Counted from the stretch's first letter, positions 52,122 through 60,520 are shown. The stretch is 64,000 nt of DNA from Bacteriovorax sp. MedPE-SWde (GCA_001874305.1 MPCU01000006.1:186001-250000), one strand, 5' to 3'. A program made the numbers and translations. The notes: generated by a model from the letters alone, not told the origin.

Positions 52122-53432
52122 GTGACGAAAGAGATTAAATCAATAAATATTCGATTAGACGTAAAAGATATCCTCTTTGAAGATGATAACTATATTGCAG
52201 TCAATAAAAAGAGTGGTCACCCAGTTCACCAGACTCTCGACCCTAATAGGCCAAACCTATTCAATGCATTAAAGAGCTATATTAAACAAAGAGATAAACT
52301 AGAATCAGATCCCTATTTAGCTCTTCACCATAGACTCGATGTTAATACATCCGGGATTGTACTATTTGCAAAAACAAAGAAGGCCAATCCAGTCCTGTCC
52401 GAAGTCTTTAAAGATAGAAAGGCCACGAAACTCTATAGAGCAATCTGTGTGGGAAAACCCCCACAGAATCATGCAACTATCGAGCATTTTTTAAAGAAAG
52501 AACGCATCAAGCGAATTGAGAAGATGGTTCCTGTTAAATCAGGTGGTCAAAAAACAATTACAGAATATAAGTTGATCGAGTCAAATGACGGCTTAAGTAT
52601 CGTTGAGTTCAAACTTATAACAGGAAGAATGCATCAAATAAGAGTTCAATCTGCTTTGAATGGATTTCCATGCCTTGGTGATAACTTATACGGAGAAACT
52701 TCAGTAAATAAGAAATACAACCAAGAAGGCCAAGTCCTTCACGCTTATTACTTTAAATTCTTTGACCCTATATCAGATACAGATATTGAGATCAGTTCTC
52801 CATTTAATTACAAGCTAGATAGCTTTATAGAAAATAGTTCTAACTCTAATAACAGAGGAAAGAAGCAATACTATATTTTCAATAAACCATACAATGTCCT
52901 TTGTCAGTTCACCAAACAGACACAAGAAGAATTGGCACTTTGTGACTACGACCTTCCAAAAGAGATCTATCCAGCGGGACGACTCGACAAAGACAGTGAA
53001 GGTCTTCTCTTTCTTACAAATGATGGTGAACTAATAAATAGAATTGCTTCTCCTAAGTTTAATAAAGAAAAAACTTACTGGGTTCAAGTCGAGCGAGTTC
53101 CAACGACAAATGCTCTAAACGAACTAAAACGTGGCGTTGTTATAAAGGGTGGTCATAAAACAAGACCTTGCAAGGCCAGAGTTCTAAGTGAGAAAGAAAC
53201 TGCTAAAATAGCTGACAGAGTTCCCCCTATTCGTGAAAGACAGACAGTTCCGACTTGCTGGCTTGAGATTAAAATAACGGAGGGAAAAAATAGACAGGTC
53301 CGTCGCATGACCGCCAAAATCGGACACCCTACACTTCGTCTTATAAGAAAGGCCATAGGTAGTATTTCAATGCAAGATGACTTGATTCCAGGAACTTTTA
53401 AACAAGTTTCAAAAGATCAATTTAAGTTCTAA
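52122..53432 (+). CDS. Double pseudouridine synthase (RluA-like fused to RluE-like)
   Basis: The 436-residue protein joins two complete synthase domains that isomerise uridine in RNA. Residues 15-210 are RluA-like, with the catalytic Asp in HHRLDVNTSG and the end motif GRMHQIRVQ. Residues 250-430 are of the RsuA/RluE type, with FNKPYNVLCQFT, catalytic Asp in AGRLDKDSEGLLFLT and GKNRQVRRM. No S4 domain is seen in either half. It starts with GTG. One enzyme may thus modify two sites, one probably equivalent to an RluE site in 23S rRNA. Confidence 0.92.
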   Translation: MTKEIKSINIRLDVKDILFEDDNYIAVNKKSGHPVHQTLDPNRPNLFNALKSYIKQRDKLESDPYLALHHRLDVNTSGIVLFAKTKKANPVLSEVFKDRKATKLYRAICVGKPPQNHATIEHFLKKERIKRIEKMVPVKSGGQKTITEYKLIESNDGLSIVEFKLITGRMHQIRVQSALNGFPCLGDNLYGETSVNKKYNQEGQVLHAYYFKFFDPISDTDIEISSPFNYKLDSFIENSSNSNNRGKKQYYIFNKPYNVLCQFTKQTQEELALCDYDLPKEIYPAGRLDKDSEGLLFLTNDGELINRIASPKFNKEKTYWVQVERVPTTNALNELKRGVVIKGGHKTRPCKARVLSEKETAKIADRVPPIRERQTVPTCWLEIKITEGKNRQVRRMTAKIGHPTLRLIRKAIGSISMQDDLIPGTFKQVSKDQFKF

Positions 53433-53482
53433 ATCATCAAAGAAAATTAACCATCATTCAGAATTTATTCATAACATGGGTA

Positions 53483-53488
53483 TAGAAT
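53483..53488 (+). promoter_or_regulatory. -10 box of the 53495 gene, leaderless type
   Basis: TAGAAT ends six bases before the ATG at 53495, and no Shine-Dalgarno sequence is present. The -35 region is poor. Confidence 0.4.
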
Positions 53489-53494
53489 AAACCC

Positions 53495-53809
53495 ATGAAA
53501 TACATTAGAAGCTTAATCATCATTATTATCGCCGCTGGCCTCACTGCTCCTGGAGTAGTTCTGTCAAAGGTGCTTGTTAAGTGTGATCAGATAGGTGGCA
53601 AGTGGGCTCCAATCTATGTAAATTGCCACAAAGTAAAAGATACGGCTGCACCTAAAGTTATGAAGTCCACTGCAATTCAGCCAGTCTACTTCACTCCAAA
53701 AGAGTTGATTTATCAAAATATGAGCTACGGAAACTTTCCAATTCAGCCAGATCTCTCTTCAAGTACAAATGAAAAAAGAGCTCCCGCTTCGGCCAGTCAA
53801 GCGGAATGA
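53495..53809 (+). CDS. Small exported protein of unknown function
   Basis: The 104-residue product has an N-terminal hydrophobic signal (about residues 5-22, IIIIIAAGLTAPGVVLS), two cysteines close together (about residues 29 and 43), and a Pro/Ser/Ala-rich end that looks disordered. I recognise no family. It overlaps the convergent rhomboid gene by 13 bases. Confidence 0.55.
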   Translation: MKYIRSLIIIIIAAGLTAPGVVLSKVLVKCDQIGGKWAPIYVNCHKVKDTAAPKVMKSTAIQPVYFTPKELIYQNMSYGNFPIQPDLSSSTNEKRAPASASQAE

Positions 53810-54636
53810 CTATTACTTGTATTCTTATCTTTTAATCCCATAAATAGTCCAAAGAGCATTCCCATGACAAGTCCACCACCATGTGCCCAGTTTGCAACAC
53901 CAAATGGAAAAATATCAAAGAGACATAGAATAAACCAACCTATCATAAGAACTACATCGGCCTTAGGAAGCCCAAACTTTGCAGATGGGTAAATATACTT
54001 ATAAATCCACAAATAACCTAAGAGAGCATATACAACACCTGATAGTCCTCCAAAATTTGGTCCAACCATATAGGCCTGTAAAAGATTTGATGAAATAGCT
54101 GTCGTTATTAAGAAGAAGCCAAGAAATACTGCACCCTTTGTATTTTCTAAAATATTAGCGAGGTCCTTCCACCACAATAAATTGAAAAGAACGTGCATAA
54201 ATCCAAAATGAATGAACGCCGGAGTCAATAATCGCCAGAACTCTCCACTTTGTATAAATGAGAATGTGAGCTCCTTTTGCTTCGGTCCAAACATTAGAGC
54301 ATCATAGAGCCACTTCTCTTTCATTAACCAACCAACACCGAAGGCCACAATACAAATTGCTAGTATTGCAAAAGTAAAGTGACCCATTGGAAGTTTCTTA
54401 ATCTCTTGCCACTCTTCTGGTACATCCATTTTTGGGGGTTCACCTATTGCAACTCTAAAATAGTCTACCGCCATTTCGAGATCTTTCTCATTGAGTATGT
54501 AGAGATGATTCATTCCCTTAAGATCTGTCTCAAAACCAGAGCTAATTCCTCTGGAATTTAATGATTTAGCAATTTTGTCGGCCATATTTTTATCAGCAAG
54601 TGAAGCATATATAATTTTTGTATTGCTATTATCCAA
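53797..54636 (-). CDS. Rhomboid intramembrane serine protease
   Basis: The 279-residue protein has a cytoplasmic N-terminal domain (about residues 1-85) like that of GlpG, and six membrane helices. Family marks are EFWRLLTPAFIHFGFMHVLFN, the catalytic Ser in GGLSGVVYALLGY, and the catalytic His in ANWAHGGGLVMG. It cleaves transmembrane segments inside the inner membrane. It starts with TTG, supported by GGGGAG seven bases upstream. Confidence 0.92.
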   Translation of the reverse strand: MDNSNTKIIYASLADKNMADKIAKSLNSRGISSGFETDLKGMNHLYILNEKDLEMAVDYFRVAIGEPPKMDVPEEWQEIKKLPMGHFTFAILAICIVAFGVGWLMKEKWLYDALMFGPKQKELTFSFIQSGEFWRLLTPAFIHFGFMHVLFNLLWWKDLANILENTKGAVFLGFFLITTAISSNLLQAYMVGPNFGGLSGVVYALLGYLWIYKYIYPSAKFGLPKADVVLMIGWFILCLFDIFPFGVANWAHGGGLVMGMLFGLFMGLKDKNTSNSHSA

Positions 54637-54663
54637 TACTTATCTCCCCGTAAGCGAATTATT

Positions 54664-54675
54664 GTATTATAATAC
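54664..54675. promoter_or_regulatory. Symmetric bidirectional -10 region
   Basis: The perfect palindrome GTATTATAATAC contains TATAAT on both strands and lies between the divergent rhomboid gene and the 54741 gene. One element could serve both promoters. Confidence 0.45.
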
Positions 54676-54690
54676 TATACCTATTCTTAA

Positions 54691-54710
54691 CGGAATAATC
54701 TAATATTCCG
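54691..54710 (+). promoter_or_regulatory. Stem-loop in the leader of the 54741 gene
   Basis: CGGAATA (54691-54697), six bases and TATTCCG (54704-54710) form a perfect inverted repeat. If transcription starts near 54680 it would be in the 5' leader, just before a strong AGGAGG; it could also be a protein binding site. Confidence 0.45.
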
Positions 54711-54740
54711 ATACGCCTAAGCAGGACGCAGGAGGTACAA

Positions 54741-54971
54741 ATGAATTCTAGAGTACTAGAAAGAGTCGAACAACTATTAGACTCAAAAAATGTTGAGAGT
54801 GATTGGCAAATGCTTACTTGGCTACAAAAAGAGCAAGCCCCGTGGTTATCTAAAGATGAAATAGAAGATTGCGTGATATTTTCACTAGTTAAATACTATG
54901 GAGATCATCAATTAAGTTGGCTATGGTGGCAAAATAAGTCACAAGCTATTAGCGAGTCACTTGCGGCGTAA
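54741..54971 (+). CDS. Small unknown protein, Trp-rich
   Basis: The 76-residue protein is soluble, acidic and unusually rich in tryptophan (six residues), with a predicted helical fold. No family is recognised. It has the strongest ribosome binding site in the window (AGGAGG) and a structured leader, which suggests high or regulated expression. The end overlaps the convergent hydroxylase-type gene by 15 bases. Confidence 0.65.
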   Translation: MNSRVLERVEQLLDSKNVESDWQMLTWLQKEQAPWLSKDEIEDCVIFSLVKYYGDHQLSWLWWQNKSQAISESLAA

Positions 54972-55730
54972 AGGCCACAACAAAAGAAAGATCAAGGAAT
55001 TGGCGTCTTCTGGGGAAACACCCTTAAGGCCAATTTCAAGATTTTCCTTTACCCTCTTATATTCCTTATAAGTTCCAAATACCCTATCCCAAATAACAAT
55101 ATTAAATCCAAAGTTTGAATTTGTTTCATCAACCTTATTACTATGATGGACCTGATGTACATTTGGAGTAACAATAAAGTATGAGAGATAAGTATCGATA
55201 GTATTATTTATTTTTATATTAGAATGATTAAAAAGAGCGAATCCCGTAAGAATAACTTCAAACATTAAAAAATCAGAACTACTTATTCCTATTAGCATTA
55301 TTAGCAATAGTTTATAAAACATTGAAAGAATGATCTCAATAGGATGAAATCTTAAACCAGATGAAGTATCTAAAAATGTATCACAGTGATGTACCTTATG
55401 AAGTCTCCACAGAATTGGAATGTGGTGAGAGGCCACATGCTGTAGCCAAATAAAAAAATCAAAAAATATTATACTGAGAACTGTAGCTGAGGGACCACTT
55501 AGCTTCAAAATACTCATAAGAGAGTACTTAAAACTATAGACATCAATTGAATAGTAAGTAATTGCTAAAGTGACTATCCTTATAAAAAAACTACCAAAGA
55601 AGATAAGACCCAGGTTTGTTAGCCCATGAATAAGTGACATTTTTTCAAATAGCTTCCTCTTTCTCAAAGGCAGTATTATCTCATATATATAAAGTAAAAG
55701 AATAAGTGACGTCAATAATACTAGTTTCAA
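54957..55730 (-). CDS. Fatty acid hydroxylase / sterol desaturase family protein
   Basis: The 257-residue integral membrane protein has about four to five helices and the diiron histidine clusters of the family: QHVASHH (about residues 92-98), HKVHH (about 106-110), NHSN and HQVHHS. Members hydroxylate or desaturate lipids with oxygen. The substrate could be a membrane lipid or sterol-like compound. It starts with TTG; the binding site AAGGTAG overlaps the stop of the HD-GYP-like gene, so translation is coupled. Confidence 0.88.
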   Translation of the reverse strand: MKLVLLTSLILLLYIYEIILPLRKRKLFEKMSLIHGLTNLGLIFFGSFFIRIVTLAITYYSIDVYSFKYSLMSILKLSGPSATVLSIIFFDFFIWLQHVASHHIPILWRLHKVHHCDTFLDTSSGLRFHPIEIILSMFYKLLLIMLIGISSSDFLMFEVILTGFALFNHSNIKINNTIDTYLSYFIVTPNVHQVHHSNKVDETNSNFGFNIVIWDRVFGTYKEYKRVKENLEIGLKGVSPEDANSLIFLLLWPLRRK

Positions 55731-55734
55731 GTAA

Positions 55735-56910
55735 CTACCTTAGCTCATCTAAACACTTAAAAACTTTTCTAAAGTGAGGACCTTTTTGTAAGTGCTTATA
55801 TTTTAAAATAAACTTATCTGCAGACCATTTTGGATTATCAATAATATAATCCGTAAGTAAATGTGCGACAATAAATATTGAAGATAAAGGAGTTATTCTC
55901 TTATGATCGAGACCTGCAGGAAACCCCTTTCCATCGGGTAATTCGTGATGCTGCTCAACAATAGTGAAAACATCTTGTGGTATTTCTCTTCGGTTTTCAA
56001 TAAGAGTCTTACTGGCAGTCGCATGTAGTTGAACTAAACGAGACTCTTCCTTAGAAAGGTCCATATTATTTTCCCACTTATCACGTGTTGCTAACTTCGC
56101 AAGTTTAGTATTATCTCCGAGAGCAAGATCATGAAGATATGATGCAAAAATAAACTTTTCTAACGTCTGATCAGAGCCCCAATCCATTTGTTTAGAAATA
56201 CCTGTCGTAATATTTATTAAAAGACCTATATGAGTCATCATATAAGGATCATTCGGATCGACTTTAATTTTCTTAAATAAATCTTTAAGTTTAGAGTTTT
56301 GTTGAATCTTCTTTTTTAAGATTCCACTGACCTTCTTATTTAAGTTTTCTAATTTAAATGGAGAATTAACGGCCGGGTCATATATATCAACTTCAATCTT
56401 TTCATCTTCAAATTCAATTTCAATTTTCTTATCAGGAGCTTTCTTCTTAGCCGGGTCTTGTGTACTATCACTATTTTGATCTTGTGAGTTTTCACTTACA
56501 AGATTTAAATTCTCATTGCCCTTTACCGATCTCTTTGAGTTCCCTAATGCAATAAGAAGTGTTGCTTGAAGATCCCCAGACTTAAAAGGCTTTGGAAGTA
56601 TTCCCGCAAACTTATCTTTAAACTTCTTTTTGAATTGATCATTAATAAGGCCACTCATAACGACAATGGGTGTTTCGTGATTCTCACAAGGCTTCCAGTC
56701 ATTAATATATTTAATGAGCTCAGCACCATTTCCATCGGTAAGATCAATGTCAACCAAGATAGCATCATACATTTTCTGCATTAGCTTATCTTTAGCCTCT
56801 TCAATATTCTTTGCTTTAACGACCTCACTAAAGTCATCTTCAACACATTGTTCAACAAGATCTAAAAATATAGATTCATCATCAACTACTAATAAAGATT
56901 TTTCATTCAT
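55735..56910 (-). CDS. Response regulator with HD-GYP-like output domain
   Basis: The 391-residue protein has a receiver (residues 1-125, DDES, phosphoacceptor in ILVDIDLTDGNG, Lys in PKPF), a charged linker (about 130-190) and a C-terminal HD-GYP-like domain. There the HD pair is kept (YLHDLAL), but HDxGK has lost its lysine, GYP is GFP (HHELPDGKGFPAGL), and the later VAD motif is VAH. Canonical members degrade cyclic di-GMP. Activity here is doubtful, and binding or signalling is as likely. The promoter is of the leaderless type. Confidence 0.85.
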   Translation of the reverse strand: MNEKSLLVVDDESIFLDLVEQCVEDDFSEVVKAKNIEEAKDKLMQKMYDAILVDIDLTDGNGAELIKYINDWKPCENHETPIVVMSGLINDQFKKKFKDKFAGILPKPFKSGDLQATLLIALGNSKRSVKGNENLNLVSENSQDQNSDSTQDPAKKKAPDKKIEIEFEDEKIEVDIYDPAVNSPFKLENLNKKVSGILKKKIQQNSKLKDLFKKIKVDPNDPYMMTHIGLLINITTGISKQMDWGSDQTLEKFIFASYLHDLALGDNTKLAKLATRDKWENNMDLSKEESRLVQLHATASKTLIENRREIPQDVFTIVEQHHELPDGKGFPAGLDHKRITPLSSIFIVAHLLTDYIIDNPKWSADKFILKYKHLQKGPHFRKVFKCLDELR

Positions 56911-56916
56911 AGCAAT

Positions 56917-56945
56917 ATTTTAACTCCATATTAGAATTTCAACAA
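56917..56945 (-). promoter_or_regulatory. Promoter of the 56910 gene, leaderless type
   Basis: On the minus strand TTGTTG, exactly 17 bases, TAAAAT, then six bases (ATTGCT) to the ATG at 56910. GGAG occurs 15 bases before the ATG, too far to serve as a ribosome binding site. Confidence 0.65.
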
Positions 56946-57013
56946 CTTGACAGATTTTCCTAAACGGATACTTTGTGGACCTAAGTTTAACAAAATCTAT
57001 TAATATTTCCCCT

Positions 57014-57031
57014 CCTCTAGAGGTGTATACT
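57014..57031 (+). promoter_or_regulatory. Palindrome and -10 box before the single receiver gene
   Basis: The perfect palindrome CCTCTAGAGG (57014-57023) is followed three bases later by TATACT (57026-57031). A dimeric regulator at the palindrome would contact the promoter spacer. Confidence 0.4.
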
Positions 57032-57058
57032 GTTCATAATCATCGAGAGGACAGATAC

Positions 57059-57433
57059 ATGAAAAAACATATTCTTGTCGTAGACGACTGTGAAGATGTA
57101 CGGTTTCTACTTTCCTTAAAGCTCAATAACCTGGGCCTGGAAGTCAGCGAAGCCTGCGATGGTCTTGACGCCATTGAGATTCTAGAAAATGATGAAGTCG
57201 ACATCCTATTACTTGACGTAATCATGCCAAAGGTTTCCGGTCGGGAACTAATTCAGGAAATCCATAAGAATGAAAAAATAAATAGGCCGATTATTATATG
57301 TATTACTGCTCACTATGATGATGAATTGTCAGATGCACTTATTAAGTTAGGAGCAGACGGAGTACTAACCAAGCCAATAAAGGGAGATATACTCAATAGT
57401 AAAATTCAAGAATTTTTAAAGAAAACTGCATAA
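57059..57433 (+). CDS. Single-domain response regulator (CheY-like)
   Basis: The receiver has 124 residues with VVDDCEDVR, the phosphoacceptor Asp in ILLLDVIMPKVSG, and a Thr/Lys switch (CITAHYD, LTKPIKG). An in-frame ATG at 56975 exists, but GAGAGG at 57045-57050 and the family's usual N-terminus fix the start at 57059. It precedes a membrane protein on the same transcript and lies between two HD-GYP-like genes, which may be its partners. Confidence 0.88.
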   Translation: MKKHILVVDDCEDVRFLLSLKLNNLGLEVSEACDGLDAIEILENDEVDILLLDVIMPKVSGRELIQEIHKNEKINRPIIICITAHYDDELSDALIKLGADGVLTKPIKGDILNSKIQEFLKKTA

Positions 57434-57454
57434 GTATATATTTAAGAGAGAGAA

Positions 57455-58993
57455 ATGCTAAAGATTAAAAGATCTTCTACAAAGCTATTATTCCTTGCAA
57501 TTGTTCTATCTGTTGCGATTGGACTGCTTGGTCTTGTTCTCTGGGTAGATAACGACTTTTCAATTAGTGGAATTAGCTCTCTTGCTGCAACAAATAGATC
57601 TGTGAATGCTTATTTTGGTGCTCTTATTACGGCAATGGCACTAATTATAACTCTTACTTCAAATCTCTACAGTCCCAGATTAGCGAGAGTATTTGTAACA
57701 CATCCATTAACAATTCTAGGTGTCGGCTATATTCTACTAACGAACTTCTTTATAATTATTTCGCACTTAATCAGTGTGACACATCCTTGGTTTCAAATAG
57801 TTTCATTCATTTCTTTTTCTCTAACGATCGTTGCAATGCTTGGGATAATCCCCTTTCTCTATGCAATTAGCAGATTCGTTAAACCTTCATACTTTATTCC
57901 ACTTATAGGAGTCTATGCAACAGAAAATTTAAATGAGCTACATAGAACAGGTATTTCCAAAGTAAAGATTGAAAAAGAATCCAAGAACTTCTTTTCACTG
58001 ATAGATGTTATTACTAATATGGCGACAACTGCTCTCCAAAGAAAAGACCGTCTAGTTATGTCCATCGTGACCGTAGAACTATTCAAGTTACTTAAAGTTC
58101 TTATCTCCTATCGAAATGACATCTCTAAAGATCAAAAATGGAGAAGACGTTCCCAATCATTTACTCAAGGGATGTCTGAAGAGGGAAAATATTATTTAAA
58201 AAGAGATAAAATATGGCCTGAGGCTTATATATTATCCAAGGTTTTAGAAAATACAAATATTCTTACCAGAAGCGATAATGAACTAGTGCCATTAATATGT
58301 AGAGAATTAACAAACTCCCATGATCTCGCTATAAATCATAGTGACAAGAAAATAGTAAAGCTTCATTTAATGATTCTAAACTCTATTCTGAGGGAGGCAT
58401 TAGATAGTAGAAATGAACATAAATTCTCTTCTGTAATCTACTACTATAGAATGAATATAGAGTTATTAATTGGCCACTACGACCTCTGTGAACAAGCAAT
58501 CTCTCACTTTATTTTCTATGGAACTTGTGCAAAGAATTTAGATGAGCCTTTAGCTGTAAAAAGCTTTCTATTTGATCTCAGCAGAATCCTCAACTATCTA
58601 TCATTTGAAAGCGAGAAGCTCTCTTTAAAGCTCTACGAAAAAGAAGTAAAGAGAACATGGATGCAATTTATTAAACTTGGAGGTAACTACAAAAAATATA
58701 CAACGATGTCCATTATCAAAACCTTCTGGAACCTCTACTCTCAGAACTACCATCAACTAACATCGCTTCTTAGAAGAGACTTTTTAAACGATAGTTTCGA
58801 ACATGCTGTAATTTTAAAAGAAATGTTACAGAATGAAGACCCTTTAGAAAAAGAATATTCTGATTTTTTAGTATGCCCTGAGTATCTTTCAGGTATGGCC
58901 CTATCTCTTGCAAGTGACTTCTTAAGCGATTTTATAGAGGTACTAGAAAAGGAAGATAAAGATCAAGATGAAGAAACAGAAGAGGCCGTTTAG
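57455..58993 (+). CDS. Membrane protein, DUF2254-like N-terminal half
   Basis: The 512-residue protein has four transmembrane helices in its first 150 residues (about 10-32, 50-70, 85-108, 118-145). The segment ALIITLTSNLYSPRLARVFV resembles DUF2254 membrane proteins, whose role is unknown. Residues 160-512 are a helical cytoplasmic domain without a recognised family and with a very acidic end. It follows the receiver gene by 21 bases. It may be a signalling or channel-like protein. Confidence 0.7.
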   Translation: MLKIKRSSTKLLFLAIVLSVAIGLLGLVLWVDNDFSISGISSLAATNRSVNAYFGALITAMALIITLTSNLYSPRLARVFVTHPLTILGVGYILLTNFFIIISHLISVTHPWFQIVSFISFSLTIVAMLGIIPFLYAISRFVKPSYFIPLIGVYATENLNELHRTGISKVKIEKESKNFFSLIDVITNMATTALQRKDRLVMSIVTVELFKLLKVLISYRNDISKDQKWRRRSQSFTQGMSEEGKYYLKRDKIWPEAYILSKVLENTNILTRSDNELVPLICRELTNSHDLAINHSDKKIVKLHLMILNSILREALDSRNEHKFSSVIYYYRMNIELLIGHYDLCEQAISHFIFYGTCAKNLDEPLAVKSFLFDLSRILNYLSFESEKLSLKLYEKEVKRTWMQFIKLGGNYKKYTTMSIIKTFWNLYSQNYHQLTSLLRRDFLNDSFEHAVILKEMLQNEDPLEKEYSDFLVCPEYLSGMALSLASDFLSDFIEVLEKEDKDQDEETEEAV

Positions 58994-60342
58994 ATCTTCA
59001 GCTCAGAGATCTTTCGCATAATCTTATTAAAGTTTGCGCCTGAATAATTTTCTCGTGACTGCTCAACAAATTCAGGCATAGACCACTTTGGAGTTTTTAA
59101 AATATAATTTACAAGATCATGTGAAATGATAAACAAGGCCGACATTGGAAGAAGTCGACTTGATTTATGACCAAAAGGAAATCCACTTCCGTCGGATCTC
59201 TCATGGTGTTGAAGAATAATAATATCAGCATCAACTGGTGCTTCAGACATTTTCTTTACCAGCTCTGAAATCTCTTCAGGGTGCCTTAGAAACATCGCTC
59301 TTTCCTCATCTGATATCTCATCAGAGATGCTATTGAGATCATCTTTCGTTTGTAATTTAGCGAGATGTGGATACCCAGCAAGAGAAATATCATGCATATA
59401 AGCGACAAAGATAAGTTTTTCAATTGTTGAGGACTGTCTCCACTCCAACAAATGGCAAAGGGCCGTAAGTATTTTACAAAGTAAATTTACATGAACCTTA
59501 TAGTAATTATCTTTATTTCTATTTACATCAACTTTCTTTAGAAATTTCGCAAGAGTAGGAACTTTCCTAATGCATGACATAGTTTTCTTTATCTTTTCAT
59601 TAACTTCTCTTTCCATTTGTTTATCAAATAGGAAAACGTCCTCAATCTTCTTATCAAGATCCTCACTTTCACCTAAAGAGGAAGTTGCAGTTGGACGAGG
59701 TGGCTCCGGAGAAATCTTAATATCCTCATTCGACTCTATTGCATTAACAACTTTTTCGATATTTTTATTTATAGACTTTAGAAGCCAGTTACATATGGCC
59801 TTTTTTAAGTATAGTGAGTGGACACCTTTCTTTGCATATCTTTTGACATCATCTTCTCTAACATCATCACCTTCTGAAAATATCTTTAGGTACCTACCAC
59901 TAATTAATTGGATATACACATCAGACTCAATACCTTCAAATACAGTCAGGACCGAAAACTTTACTTCACAAAACTCTTTTGGCTTTTCGGACGTATCCTC
60001 AACAAAGAACTTCTGAACTTCACTACTTAGATTTTCTAGTAAGTTCTCTTTATTAATAATAGCTTGTACTAAATCACTATTATCCATGCTCTCAATAGCT
60101 TTCTTAGGAGCGCCTAAAGCAAAAACAGGGACTTCGTTCTTAGAATCGACTACACCCTTTAGCATATTTGAAAAAACTTGCTTTCCAATTTTATAGTCAA
60201 TGACAACAAGACTAAATTCCGCCTCACTCTCAAAGAACTCAATAGCTCCAAAAATATTAGAAAATGATACTATTTCAAAATTGAAATTTGTTTGAAACGA
60301 GAAGCTTATTAAATCAAGCATCCTCGAATTATTCCCAATCAA
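58990..60342 (-). CDS. Pseudo-receiver protein with HD-GYP-like domain
   Basis: From the TTG at 60342 the product has 450 residues. The N-terminal receiver lacks the acidic pair (GNNSRM) but keeps an Asp in VVIDYK; phosphorylation is unlikely. A DUF3391-like segment follows (about 135-185: YIQLISGRYLKIF, YAKKGVHSLYL), then an HD-GYP-like domain with HDISL, HHERSDGSGFPFG and ISH in place of VAD. The reading frame extends upstream to an ATA codon at 60366 with GGAG in the ideal place; that start would restore the first receiver strand (KILLIG). It is a paralogue of the 55735 gene. Confidence 0.8.
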   Translation of the reverse strand: MIGNNSRMLDLISFSFQTNFNFEIVSFSNIFGAIEFFESEAEFSLVVIDYKIGKQVFSNMLKGVVDSKNEVPVFALGAPKKAIESMDNSDLVQAIINKENLLENLSSEVQKFFVEDTSEKPKEFCEVKFSVLTVFEGIESDVYIQLISGRYLKIFSEGDDVREDDVKRYAKKGVHSLYLKKAICNWLLKSINKNIEKVVNAIESNEDIKISPEPPRPTATSSLGESEDLDKKIEDVFLFDKQMEREVNEKIKKTMSCIRKVPTLAKFLKKVDVNRNKDNYYKVHVNLLCKILTALCHLLEWRQSSTIEKLIFVAYMHDISLAGYPHLAKLQTKDDLNSISDEISDEERAMFLRHPEEISELVKKMSEAPVDADIIILQHHERSDGSGFPFGHKSSRLLPMSALFIISHDLVNYILKTPKWSMPEFVEQSRENYSGANFNKIMRKISELKI

Positions 60343-60503
60343 TAGAATCTTTGTTTTAGGCTTTATAGTGATTACTCCAATTGAATTATTAACTATTTAT
60401 AAATTTTACCAAACTGTTCATTTTTGTACTAGTTGGCCATTACTACCAAAGAAACACCTGTAATATTAAAACCTTAATATAGGGTATTTTTTAGCTTATT
60501 TTA

Positions 60504-60512
60504 TGATATAGT
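60504..60512 (+). promoter_or_regulatory. Extended -10 promoter of the suf operon
   Basis: TG-A-TATAGT at 60504-60512 is an extended -10 box without a recognisable -35. Transcription would start near 60519, right before the inverted repeats. The rest of the 255-base spacer up to 60343 is AT-rich and holds the upstream start region of the leftward gene. Confidence 0.5.
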
Positions 60513-60520
60513 TTACAGAA

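Noticed and set aside
57040-57225. Antisense frame over the single receiver gene
   Set aside because: The receiver motifs on the plus strand are unmistakable and no signal supports the antisense frame.
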